DNA of 27,516 nt from an uncultured Lachnospiraceae bacterium (GTDB lineage: Bacteria > Bacillota_A > Clostridia > Lachnospirales > Lachnospiraceae), in NCBI GenBank assembly GCA_947564305.1, contig CANOBT010000073.1:1-27516 (forward strand). The letters are read 5' to 3'. Position 1 is the stretch's first letter. Each line of letters starts with the position of its first letter. The position numbers and the translations under genes are program-made. The notes beneath the pieces are model-generated. The model saw nothing but the letters and a program-made list of their open reading frames with translations, searched no databases and was not told where the DNA came from. Of this stretch, positions 1 to 7,277 are shown one piece after another.

Positions 1-41
1 TAGCAATATCTTCCTCTCGCGCGAGTGCGCATAAGCTTTTC

Positions 42-99
42 TATCATAGGAAAGTTGTAGACTTTAATGCTTCACAGCAACAAGGTCTTTCCTATGATA
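42..99. repeat. 13-bp perfect inverted repeat with 32-nt spacer
   Basis: TATCATAGGAAAG (42-54) is the exact reverse complement of CTTTCCTATGATA (87-99). The right arm ends at the stop codon of the recombinase fragment. It may be a hairpin or a recombination-related site left by the element that carried the recombinase; no function is proven. A CTCGCGCGAG palindrome lies nearby at 16-25. Confidence 0.5.
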
Positions 100-192
100 T
101 TATATATAATGCTTTAATGTTGTTGATTCATCTGCATGTCCTAACATATCCTTTACAATGCTGGGATTAACACTATTATGGCAACTAAATAC
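100..192 (-). pseudogene. Tyrosine recombinase (integrase) C-terminal remnant
   Basis: On the minus strand the sequence reads VNPSIVKDMLGHADESTTL followed by KHYI and a stop. That is the typical end of a phage or ICE tyrosine recombinase: the LGH motif, the STTL segment and the nucleophilic Tyr in KHYI. Upstream, a few residues (FSCHNS) still resemble the helix before it. Farther upstream similarity stops in a hairpin and then the chemoreceptor gene, so the catalytic Arg-Lys-His part and the whole N-terminus are gone. About 30 codons survive and no start is present, so it cannot make an active enzyme. It marks the scar of an old integrated element or a rearrangement. The family assignment is from motif recognition only. 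Confidence 0.72.
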
Positions 193-222
193 CAGCCACC
201 ATTTTATTTTTGATGGCTGGTA
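190..222 (-). terminator. Hairpin downstream of the chemoreceptor gene, possible terminator
   Basis: TACCAGCCA (190-198) pairs with TGGCTGGTA (214-222), nine perfect pairs around an A/T-rich loop. It lies about 60 bp beyond the stop of the MCP gene. The T-tract after the stem is weak (GGTATTTAG on the minus strand), so termination is plausible but not certain. Confidence 0.45.
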
Positions 223-279
223 CTCTATAAATGATTATGTAATGCGCATAATTATTCGCCCTTTTCAATCATTCTGATA

Positions 280-1821
280 TTATTCTCTCTCTAACAAGTT
301 CTCTAATTCTTCCACCATAGAATTGATGGTATCCACTTGATCAGACAATGCAATAATTTCCTTGCTATTACTCTGCACCATGCTGGCAATATTAGAAAAC
401 TCCTCATTCTCAGAATAAATACGTTTCGCTATATCCTCATTAATCTCTACGGTTCCCTGAATAACTTTGCTCTGGATTCCACGGATTGTCTCAGCCGCAT
501 CAATCGCCTCTACAGACCGCTTCAACAAATCCATCATCTTGCGGACACCTTCTACCGTTTCCATAATTACTTTGTTCTGATTCATCAACTGCTTGGCATT
601 CTCGCTCATAAACTCCGAAACATTATTTGTGCCCATCTGCACACGCGTTACGACTTCATTCACATTTTTGAGAGAATCTTTCGTATTCTCCGCCAGATGT
701 CCAACTTCCTGTGCGACAACGGCAAAGCCTCGTCCCGCCTCGCCTGCACGTGCCGCCTCAATTGATGCGTTCAGCGCAAGAAGATTGATTGATTCCGCAA
801 TCTCATTGATAATATCCAAAGTCTTGCCAATCTCTCCGGACTCCATCAAAAGCTTATCTGTAACTTCCTTTGTCCTACCGGTAGAACTTTCCACATCTTT
901 GCTCATACCCATCAGATGATTCAAAGCCTTTTCATTAGACACGGAAATCTTCACCAGTTCCTTGGCAATCCGATTAACATCCTGCATCTTCACTTCCATG
1001 TTATGACTGCTCTCTTCCAGATTGAGAAGATTTTCCCTGCTCTGCTCAGATTTATCGATCATCTGTTCGCTGCTCTCCAAGAGATTCTCACTGATTGCAG
1101 ACAGTTCTTGCGTAGAAGCGCTTTCCGACTGCGTTGTCCCTACCAGCACCTGACTTGCGCCTCCCAACTCACCCGCAATATGCGTCACCTTATTTAACAC
1201 ATTCTGTACTCTTTCATTATTTTTTTCCATCTCATCCTTTTTTGCCGAAATAAGATGACGGGAAACCATATGGACAATCAAATAAATATATATCATCGTC
1301 AGCACAAGACAAAGAACCCTGTTAATAAAAGCCGACTCAAACATTTCATCTTTTACAGGCAGGAACGCATCGCCATCTATCACCCAGGACACAATCAGCG
1401 AACCAGTAATTTCCACAATCGTTATCAATACCACTTTCGGGTCCAGAAATAATCCGGTTACTATGGTAAACAAAAAAGAAAACGCCCAGTATTCCCTGAC
1501 CGGGGCCATATATAACAGTATATTATACTGTATCAGCATAATCACAATCAAAAAAATCTTACTCTGTTTCAGTTTTGACGGCTTTACGGCACCACCCTCA
1601 TATCCGGTCTTTATGAAATAAATTGCAATTAGCACATATAGAACATTCGTCAGGTCACAAAATATGAACACTCCCATACTGACATCATTGTAAAAGCCCG
1701 ACATGCGGTCCATTGTGCTCGAGAGTCCTCCTAATAAACAGGTAAGCGTAATTGATAATAAAGCTATCTTATACACCTTACTGATATAAACGTCTAATGC
1801 TGTCGTATTCTTCTGCTCCAT
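280..1821 (-). CDS. Methyl-accepting chemotaxis protein, six-TM sensor type
   Basis: This 513-residue membrane chemoreceptor-type protein should signal to CheA/CheW. The N-terminal 190 residues hold about six hydrophobic segments (near 16-35, 48-70, 88-106, 112-127, 129-149 and 166-188) with very short loops, so there is no large extracellular ligand domain. Sensing is probably through the membrane itself or a small ligand. No clear HAMP is visible. Residues 200-513 are a long coiled-coil signalling domain. The conserved hairpin tip is unmistakable around 337-380 ([20 protein letters not shown], then [16 protein letters not shown]). The ATG has an AGGAG site. It starts 19 bp after the KAS III-like gene, so the two are probably cotranscribed. 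The ligand is unknown, and no other chemotaxis gene is in the window. Confidence 0.93.
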   Translation of the reverse strand: MEQKNTTALDVYISKVYKIALLSITLTCLLGGLSSTMDRMSGFYNDVSMGVFIFCDLTNVLYVLIAIYFIKTGYEGGAVKPSKLKQSKIFLIVIMLIQYNILLYMAPVREYWAFSFLFTIVTGLFLDPKVVLITIVEITGSLIVSWVIDGDAFLPVKDEMFESAFINRVLCLVLTMIYIYLIVHMVSRHLISAKKDEMEKNNERVQNVLNKVTHIAGELGGASQVLVGTTQSESASTQELSAISENLLESSEQMIDKSEQSRENLLNLEESSHNMEVKMQDVNRIAKELVKISVSNEKALNHLMGMSKDVESSTGRTKEVTDKLLMESGEIGKTLDIINEIAESINLLALNASIEAARAGEAGRGFAVVAQEVGHLAENTKDSLKNVNEVVTRVQMGTNNVSEFMSENAKQLMNQNKVIMETVEGVRKMMDLLKRSVEAIDAAETIRGIQSKVIQGTVEINEDIAKRIYSENEEFSNIASMVQSNSKEIIALSDQVDTINSMVEELENLLERE

Positions 1822-1840
1822 TTCTTTCTTCTCCTATTCT

Positions 1841-2836
1841 TTAAAATTGATATAACTGCACGATTACCGTGGAACCGGCACCGATTGTAGCTATGATAAT
1901 TTTATTTCCCGGCTTTGCATACAAATCCCACATTCGGTTCAAGCATAGAATGGTACAGGTATTCCCAGTATATCCATATTCACTGCCCATATAGTGATAT
2001 TTTTCTTCTTGTACATTTAACAGCTTTAAAGTCTCCAGATTATCTGCATCACTCAACTGTGAAAAAATAAAATAGTCAATATCGTCTGTCGTTAAAGAAT
2101 TCCGTTTTAAAACACAACGAATCTCGGTTACCACATAATCTACCATATCATCTGCCGGAGACGGAATCCACTCTAATCTCTTTTCATTCGGTTCAATTTT
2201 CTTCAACGGCACTTTAGACATTCCACATTTTGGATAAGTCACAAATTCATGAGAGCTTGCATCTACAAATACTTTTGTGTCTAAAAAACCTCGCCTCTCC
2301 TCTTCTTCTGAAGACTCTAATGCTACGCATGCAGCTGCATCGGCAAAATTTGCATATACTACAGTATCTCCCCACAATGCAATAGGTGAAATACAAAAGC
2401 AGCCTATTACTAATGCTTTGGAGATATTCGAGCTTCTCATATACTTTGAAACAACATCCATACCCAAAACTACACTTATGCAATTACAATTCATGTCAAA
2501 TGCAACATTTACATTTTTCATACTATCCCCATACAGCCCCACAAGTTTTACCGCATTGGTAGGCGATAAATATTCCGGAGTATCCGAACAGACCACCAGC
2601 ATTTCGATTTCCTCTAAATTTATATTATGTTTTTTCACACAATCATCAATTGCATTTCTACACATGCTGATCGCATCCTCATCCTCCGAAATTAAATATC
2701 GCTTTCGCCTTCCCATATGGTTCATGAGATGACTTGCATCCAACCCTCTCTGAGCAAAATGTTCATTAATCTCCTCGTTATATACCTTATGCTTCGGTAT
2801 ATACACTCCTGTACCTTTTATTTTAATATTATTCAA
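1841..2836 (-). CDS. Ketoacyl-ACP synthase III-like (FabH-fold) protein with atypical active site
   Basis: The protein has 331 residues from a TTG start at 2836, chosen because an AAGGGG site lies just upstream and the protein then begins MNNIKIKGTGVYIPK, the usual KAS III opening. An ATG at 2977 would add 47 residues of unlikely sequence without a ribosome binding site. The length fits FabH-like enzymes. The nucleophile Cys aligns at residue 119 (DMNCNCISVV) and the active-site Asn at 292 (GNT). Where FabH has HQAN, this protein has SQLS, so the catalytic His is replaced by Ser259; the nearby sequence is otherwise conserved in pattern. It may be an acyltransferase or condensing enzyme for a special substrate, or a non-catalytic binding protein. 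It is not beside fatty-acid synthesis genes. The MCP gene follows at 19 bp, suggesting linked expression. Confidence 0.85.
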   Translation of the reverse strand: MNNIKIKGTGVYIPKHKVYNEEINEHFAQRGLDASHLMNHMGRRKRYLISEDEDAISMCRNAIDDCVKKHNINLEEIEMLVVCSDTPEYLSPTNAVKLVGLYGDSMKNVNVAFDMNCNCISVVLGMDVVSKYMRSSNISKALVIGCFCISPIALWGDTVVYANFADAAACVALESSEEEERRGFLDTKVFVDASSHEFVTYPKCGMSKVPLKKIEPNEKRLEWIPSPADDMVDYVVTEIRCVLKRNSLTTDDIDYFIFSQLSDADNLETLKLLNVQEEKYHYMGSEYGYTGNTCTILCLNRMWDLYAKPGNKIIIATIGAGSTVIVQLYQF

Positions 2837-3108
2837 TATTATCAACCCCTTTTTCTGTATGTACATATCCCATTTGAACATTAGTATATAGCAGCCGTCA
2901 AAACATTCGTTGGGATTTCTATGAAAAAACAACGAGAATGAAGCAGGTCGGAACACAGCCTCTTTACAATCAACCATATGACCGGCATAACCGCTTCCAA
3001 ACCTTCTTCATTCCTTCTTAATGACCTTAGTCTTAGAACTTTCTCATTCTATGTAATTTATATACATCAGAGCATATTCTCCATTTCCCGAAATTCACGT
3101 TCGGTTAC

Positions 3109-3873
3109 TTACACGCACTTCTCTATAAAGGAACTAATTTTATCCTTTACAAGAGGCGTATCCTCGTAAATAGCTGCATGTCCCTTATACGGAATCATCA
3201 ACATCTGGCTATTATCAATTACTTTCCATGTTTCAATCGCAGCTGTCGGCAGCACAATCTTATCAGCACTTCCGTGTACTATGAGAGCAGGAATGGAAAT
3301 CTCTCCGCAAGCCTTTAAATTGTTATAACGATTAGACGCCATCAAATCCCCGTATCCCACAATATCCGAAACTATCGTATTGGATATTATATCCGAGATA
3401 CGTTCCTTTTCCGGCGCAGACGTATCCGTTCCAAAGAGTTCATCTAAGATATCGGATGTCTTATATTGCTCAATCGGCATCTTTTTCAGCTCGTCTACCA
3501 ATGGCGTATGATTCTTCAAATCTCCGCCACTGCTCAGCAGCACCATGCCCGTTAACGTCAGGTTCTTGCGTATCGCAACTTCACAAGTAATTGCACCGCC
3601 CATAGAATACCCGAGCAAGATAATCTTTTCGGAAGCCACCTTCTCCTGCTGCAACTGCCGAACGGAATCCTCTACTGCCTCCGCAAACACCTTTACCTCT
3701 TCCGGCTCTTTTCCGGCAGATTGTCCATGCGCTAACAGATCAAAAACAATACAATTGTAATCCTTGAATTCCTTCGCTAACGGCAGCATTCCTTCTTTGG
3801 TCATTGTAGAACCATGTAAAAATACCAGCGTAGTATCACTGTCCTTGTTTCCGGTTCTCTCGTAAGCCAACAT
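3109..3873 (-). CDS. Alpha/beta hydrolase
   Basis: This 254-residue cytosolic alpha/beta-hydrolase-fold enzyme has no signal peptide or membrane segment. The oxyanion region is FLHGST (18-23). The nucleophile elbow is GYSMGG with Ser90, the acid is Asp204 in HGSADK, and the catalytic base is His232 in GHAAIY, so the full triad is present and in order. A cap region lies between about 125 and 185. The substrate cannot be told; esters, lactones or peptides are possible. The start ATG has a GGGGTG site. The gene lies downstream of the LytTR regulator, separated by 167 bp that contain a phased direct repeat and a weak promoter, so it may be a target of that regulator. It precedes the KAS III/MCP pair by about 270 bp. 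Confidence 0.9.
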   Translation of the reverse strand: MLAYERTGNKDSDTTLVFLHGSTMTKEGMLPLAKEFKDYNCIVFDLLAHGQSAGKEPEEVKVFAEAVEDSVRQLQQEKVASEKIILLGYSMGGAITCEVAIRKNLTLTGMVLLSSGGDLKNHTPLVDELKKMPIEQYKTSDILDELFGTDTSAPEKERISDIISNTIVSDIVGYGDLMASNRYNNLKACGEISIPALIVHGSADKIVLPTAAIETWKVIDNSQMLMIPYKGHAAIYEDTPLVKDKISSFIEKCV

Positions 3874-3939
3874 TATTTTTCACCCCATTTCACATTTTTC
3901 TTCTTAAATTTTTTATTTGTCAACTTATCATTTGACCCT

Positions 3940-4010
3940 TTTATAGTACCATAATTTGGCAGTACATAAAACGTTCCCGACGAAAACGACCTTATAGTTA
4001 GCGAAAACAA
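3940..4010 (-). promoter_or_regulatory. Candidate LytTR-type direct repeat and promoter upstream of the hydrolase
   Basis: On the minus strand TTGTTTTCG (4010-4002) and TCGTTTTCG (3989-3981) are 9-bp direct repeats separated by exactly 12 bp, the geometry known for AgrA/VirR-family LytTR sites. The letters match the published consensus only partly. Downstream, TATAAA at 3945-3940 is a possible -10 with a poor -35 (TATGTA), as expected for an activator-dependent promoter. The link to the adjacent LytTR gene is inference. Confidence 0.4.
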
Positions 4011-4040
4011 TCTTTTAAAAATTGCCCCCTTGTCTTGCTT

Positions 4041-4754
4041 CTACCACTTCTCTATATTCTGGCTAACCCTTTTTTGTATTTCGCTTCGATACGACTTGCT
4101 AATGGTCAATATCTGTTCGTTTTGAAGAATTATTTTCTCATAATGAAACCGTACTATAAAACACTCATTTACCAGATAGGACTTATGAATTCGGATAAAA
4201 TTCTCAGGCACCGTATCTTCTACCTCTTTGAGCTTTCCATAAAATTCTCTCTGCCCCGCCGTAGTATGTATCACCACTTTATGATTCATACTCTGAAAAT
4301 ACAGAATAGAATTATAGGGAATCTGTCCCACCCCATGTCCTCTTTTATATAAAAAGACCTTCTGCAGTCCTGTCTGTTGTTTGAAAAATCTTTGCAGCAC
4401 CCCTTCAAGCGGCTCTTTCCGAACCGGCTTTATCAAAAAGTCCATCGGCTCCGTCTGAAACAATTGCATGGCATATCTCGGCTCATGAGAAAGATAAACG
4501 ATCTTCATCTGAAAGTCCTGCAGTTCTTCCCATATATATTCCCCCAATTCAATTCCATTACCATCCGAAAGCTCTATATCCAAAAATAATAAATCGACTC
4601 TATTTTTTTGCTTCAATTTATTCATCAATTCCGCTTTCGAATTATATACTTGGATATTGTATTCTGCCTGTATCCTCTCACAAAACGCTAATATCTGTCC
4701 CCTCATATACTCACAAAACAACCCCTCGTCATTACAAATTGCAATTTGAAACAT
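4041..4754 (-). CDS. LytTR-family response regulator, orphan
   Basis: This 237-residue response regulator resembles AgrA/LytR/VirR. The receiver domain is residues 1-120, with acidic residues at Asp9-Glu10, the phospho-acceptor Asp59 in LLFLDIELSDG, a hydroxyl residue in the VYLSH strand and Lys in IKPVRKEP. The LytTR DNA-binding domain follows (about 137-237), with the typical YFQSMNHKV, FIRIHKSYLVN and ISKSYR segments. Such regulators normally pair with a GHKL histidine kinase, often with a peptide precursor. No kinase or agrD-like peptide is visible in the 414 bp upstream or anywhere in the window. The start ATG has a GGGGAAGG site. It probably controls nearby genes such as the hydrolase, but the evidence for that is only the repeat beside it. 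Confidence 0.92.
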   Translation of the reverse strand: MFQIAICNDEGLFCEYMRGQILAFCERIQAEYNIQVYNSKAELMNKLKQKNRVDLLFLDIELSDGNGIELGEYIWEELQDFQMKIVYLSHEPRYAMQLFQTEPMDFLIKPVRKEPLEGVLQRFFKQQTGLQKVFLYKRGHGVGQIPYNSILYFQSMNHKVVIHTTAGQREFYGKLKEVEDTVPENFIRIHKSYLVNECFIVRFHYEKIILQNEQILTISKSYRSEIQKRVSQNIEKW

Positions 4755-4978
4755 GTCACCTTCCCCTTCTTCCAGTTCTTCCTTCCGGGATTTTGAATGC
4801 CTTCCTATATCTGATTGCTATACCTGCCCGGCACATATAAATCCCACATATAATAGACAATTTTAGAGGTCATTTGGTTCCCCAAAAATAAAATTTTTAT
4901 TGGCAGTTTGCACAAATATATGCAAGCGCTGCTCCAAACGTTCCGGGCAGAAGAATTTCTAAGCATTCTGATACCCGA

Positions 4979-5019
4979 ATCCTATGAGTTGCCCGACAAA
5001 TGAGCAACTCATCCTATGA
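4979..5019. repeat. 9-bp hairpin flanked by ATCCTATGA direct repeats
   Basis: ATGAGTTGC (4984-4992) pairs with GCAACTCAT (5004-5012). ATCCTATGA occurs at 4979-4987 and again at 5011-5019, overlapping both stem ends. It lies in the 414-bp gene-free stretch upstream of the LytTR gene. It could be an operator or a terminator-like structure; its role is unknown. I saw no convincing small ORF with a ribosome binding site in this stretch (4755-5168). Confidence 0.4.
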
Positions 5020-5070
5020 TATAAAAAAGAGCTGACCGGCAGAATGCCTTACAACCTTTCCAAGGCAGAG

Positions 5071-5099
5071 ATAAAGGGGCAAAATAATCGCCCCCTGCC
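5071..5099 (-). terminator. Probable terminator after the P-loop kinase gene
   Basis: GGGGC (5076-5080) pairs with GCCCC (5090-5094). On the minus strand the stem is followed by TTTATCT. An outer CTGCC (5095-5099) can also pair with GGCAG at 5064-5068 with a bulge. The position, about 70 bp beyond the stop of the 208-residue gene, fits an intrinsic terminator with a modest T-tract. Confidence 0.45.
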
Positions 5100-5168
5100 A
5101 CAAAAATATGCGTAAACGAAAGTTACACGTTGTTTAATCCAACACAAGATTATCAATAATTCTTTGTG

Positions 5169-5795
5169 TTATCTCCCTTTTGTTAATCCAAAATGTCTCG
5201 CTAATTTTTCAGCCATTTCATACGCTGTTCTTGTCTCTTCGCGCATAAATGTTCGTACACCAAATTCTTTTGCGTTCTCATAAAATGCATTAATGGCGGC
5301 CTCTTTGCGCATAACTATTCTCCTCTGCTTTTCATCTTCGCTAACACCATGTGTATTCAAAATATTATCCATCATGCTAAGATGGTCTTCCCTTGTAAAA
5401 AACTCGCGCTCACATACTGACTTTTCAACAGACAAATATGCAATTTGATTGGCTGGCACTATTTTACTAACAGTTTTCAATTCCAGCATTCCTTCAAATA
5501 AAATCAAATCATTGCTTTTTGATAGTTCATTCAAATCATTAAGTATGTATGATGTCTGTTCTGAAATAACTCCTTTTTCCCAAGCAACCATTTCGTTAAG
5601 AGTCCAATTCCAGAAGTTAGATGCATCAATCGTCATAAAAGGATGTTTTCCTTTCTCTGCAAATTTATAGTAATCAAACCTCTTATTGTCACCACCGAAA
5701 TAAAACATGTTATATTTTTGTACCAATATATTTCCAACTGTTGTTTTGCCTGAGCAGGGACAACCTAACAGAAAAAAAACGTTTGAATTTATCAT
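5169..5795 (-). CDS. P-loop nucleotide-binding protein, small-molecule-kinase-like
   Basis: This 208-residue soluble protein has a Walker A motif GCPCSGKTT at residues 11-19 directly after the first beta strand, the layout of shikimate/nucleoside/adenylylsulfate kinase-type P-loop proteins. A second strand, DLILFEGML near residue 98, resembles the acidic strand of these kinases. Arg-rich segments around 130-175 (TREDH, QRRIVMRKE) may form the lid. It should bind ATP and may phosphorylate a small molecule, but the substrate is not evident and I cannot name a family. The start ATG has an AGGGGAAAT site and a TATAAA -10-like sequence upstream. It appears to be a single-gene unit between the 53-aa gene and a hairpin terminator. 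Confidence 0.75.
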   Translation of the reverse strand: MINSNVFFLLGCPCSGKTTVGNILVQKYNMFYFGGDNKRFDYYKFAEKGKHPFMTIDASNFWNWTLNEMVAWEKGVISEQTSYILNDLNELSKSNDLILFEGMLELKTVSKIVPANQIAYLSVEKSVCEREFFTREDHLSMMDNILNTHGVSEDEKQRRIVMRKEAAINAFYENAKEFGVRTFMREETRTAYEMAEKLARHFGLTKGR

Positions 5796-5861
5796 ATATT
5801 TCCCCTACAATATTTTTTAGAATTTTCATTCTGTGTTTGCTGACATTAATTTTATAAATCG

Positions 5862-6023
5862 TTAGCAATAATAATTTTCGAAATCTGTAAATCGATAAAA
5901 AGCTGTAGTTTCCGGATGTGATTCTGCAAACACAGAAGCCAATGCAAATGCCTCTTTTTGTGGAAGCCTAATTATATTTGGATAACAATAATTCAAAAGA
6001 ATTAGTCCATCAAATGTCTTCAT
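5862..6023 (-). CDS. Small 53-residue protein, possibly mobile-element derived
   Basis: This short ORF starts at ATG 6023 with a strong GGAGG site 7 nt upstream and ends in TAA at 5864-5862. The product begins MKTFDGLILLNYCYPNIIRL, continues through an Ala-rich helix (KEAFALASVF), and ends FYRFTDFENYYC. It is soluble and has no signal sequence. From memory it resembles the N-terminal part of short proteins found in Firmicute conjugative elements, so it may be a truncated copy. That resemblance needs a search. The intact ribosome binding site and clean reading frame argue it is translated. It is about 66 bp upstream of the kinase-like gene. Confidence 0.55.
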   Translation of the reverse strand: MKTFDGLILLNYCYPNIIRLPQKEAFALASVFAESHPETTAFYRFTDFENYYC

Positions 6024-6178
6024 TCATATCCTCCACAAAATTCAAATTTCATTTTCTATTATACCACTCACATCTCTTACATTCCACTTATCATTTTCTA
6101 AAGTTTTCATAAAAGGCGGATTGTTAATCCATAGCAACCCGCCCATAAAATCACCACACTTCCAGACTGTCTTCCGCA

Positions 6179-6286
6179 TCAATCCACATCTGCTTTTGCA
6201 CAATCTATCCGTAAGAAGTAATCGGCATAGGTGTATACGTCGATGCTGTTATGGCGGCTGTTGTATGTGGCATAAATAATATTCAT
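6179..6286 (-). pseudogene. Broken small gene resembling DUF6061-type mobile-element proteins
   Basis: From ATG 6286 the frame reads MNIIYATYNSRHNSIDVYTY, then ADYFLRIDCAKADVD and a TGA at 6179-6181. The opening YATYNSRHNSI...YADYFLRIDC resembles, from memory, a family of roughly 70-100-residue proteins carried on Firmicute mobile elements. Here the frame ends after 35 residues. Shifted-frame codons just beyond (AEDSLEVW and a stop) look like the decayed continuation. No clear ribosome binding site is present. It lies next to the 53-residue gene, and the pair may be remnants of one lost element. Function is unknown and the family name is tentative. Confidence 0.5.
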
Positions 6287-6333
6287 CTTTTATCTGTCCT
6301 CTTTTCATTGATTTTTGAAACCTTTGAATCAAT

Positions 6334-6362
6334 TTATCAATTCCCATATTTTGTGTTATACT
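6334..6362 (+). promoter_or_regulatory. Possible plus-strand promoter in accessory DNA
   Basis: TTATCA (6334-6339), a 17-bp spacer and TATACT (6357-6362), with TG before the -10, form a reasonable sigma-A-type promoter. It faces a stretch (about 6368-6520) with no intact gene on that strand; only a stop-bounded fragment ending IIDHQPRK is visible. It may drive a short RNA that ends at the hairpin at 6482-6520, or be a relic. Confidence 0.3.
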
Positions 6363-6481
6363 GTTTTATATGAATTGCACCAAGTAAAATATATGTTGCT
6401 CTCGATGCCGAAGCACACAAGGCTTTTACAATAAGAAAGACACCGAAAGGTACTTCAGAGATAATCGACCACCAACCGAGA

Positions 6482-6520
6482 AAATAGCCCTATCCATACA
6501 CATAATGGATACGGCTATTT
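6482..6520 (-). terminator. Strong hairpin terminator after the CPBP protease gene
   Basis: AAATAGCC (6482-6489) pairs with GGCTATTT (6513-6520), and ATCCAT (6492-6497) with ATGGAT (6505-6510), around a 7-nt loop. On the minus strand the stem runs into TTTTC, giving a short T-tract. It is 61 bp beyond the protease stop codon and is the natural end of the TetR-CPBP transcript. Confidence 0.65.
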
Positions 6521-6580
6521 AAAATACATAGTATGCGTAGAGCTGGAAGTTTCGCTTATCTTCCAATTAAATGCAATTTC

Positions 6581-7276
6581 CTATTCTTCAATTGTTCTAT
6601 TTATGTAGAAAGCATAACTCAGCGATACAACAACTATAAATACAGTTACTATGTACAACATCAATTTGTTTCCCTCACTAAATATGCTCAAACTATTAAA
6701 GACTGCATGCGTAATGATACATGGTATAAGGGATTTACTCTTATAGAAAATAATAACAAATATATATCCGATTGCTGTTGCGTAGCAAATTTGCATTAAT
6801 GTTGGAATTAAACTTGCCCCATTCAACAAATTCACAATATGCCCCATTCCAAAAGTAATAGCACTAACGATAATGGCACTTTTTAAATTGTCTTTTGCCA
6901 TCATCTTAAAAAGAAATCCACGGAAAATCATTTCTTCCAAAAAGCCCACATTAATCATGGTTATAGTGTGAAACAGGATTTCACTTGGCGTATTATTAAT
7001 GTGAAAACCATTCCACAGTTGAACAGATACAATTAACAATAAGGGAATAAAATACAGATATTTCTTTAAATCTGTCACCTTGGTTAAACCGTAAAAAGTT
7101 ACTCGTTTCAGGCTAATGACCAATGCCAGCAACACCACAGAAAATATAGTGTTTGTAATTGCACTTCTATAATCTGTCGTTCCAAAGTTCTGCCTGAAAT
7201 AAGAATTAATTACCACATACAAAACGATTAATAACATACAACATAAATTTTCATGCTTTTCAAATATCTTTTTCAT
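6581..7276 (-). CDS. CPBP (CAAX/Abi-type) intramembrane glutamic protease
   Basis: This 231-residue polytopic membrane protein has about seven hydrophobic segments (near 12-29, 41-57, 72-88, 105-118, 133-155, 160-178 and 204-225). The family's active-site motifs are all present: EEMIFRG with Glu114-Glu115 and Arg119, FGMGH with His146, and HAVFN with His190 and Asn194. Members cleave prenylated or other membrane-associated substrates. In Firmicutes they are often tied to bacteriocin self-immunity or peptide processing, but no bacteriocin gene is visible here. Start ATG 7276 is preceded by AAAGGAG, which overlaps the end of the TetR gene (1-bp gap), so the two are one operon. The TetR regulator probably controls its expression. 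Confidence 0.9.
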   Translation of the reverse strand: MKKIFEKHENLCCMLLIVLYVVINSYFRQNFGTTDYRSAITNTIFSVVLLALVISLKRVTFYGLTKVTDLKKYLYFIPLLLIVSVQLWNGFHINNTPSEILFHTITMINVGFLEEMIFRGFLFKMMAKDNLKSAIIVSAITFGMGHIVNLLNGASLIPTLMQICYATAIGYIFVIIFYKSKSLIPCIITHAVFNSLSIFSEGNKLMLYIVTVFIVVVSLSYAFYINRTIEE

Positions 7277-7277
7277 C

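Noticed and set aside
2978..3169. Short plus-strand open frame between the KAS III-like gene and the hydrolase
   Set aside because: No ribosome binding site, no family resemblance, and it overlaps the hydrolase gene end on the other strand.
90..5022. Shared 11-mer TCCTATGATAT at 90-100 and 5012-5022 as possible att sites
   Set aside because: Matches of this length between random positions are expected many times in a window this size, and no element lies between them.
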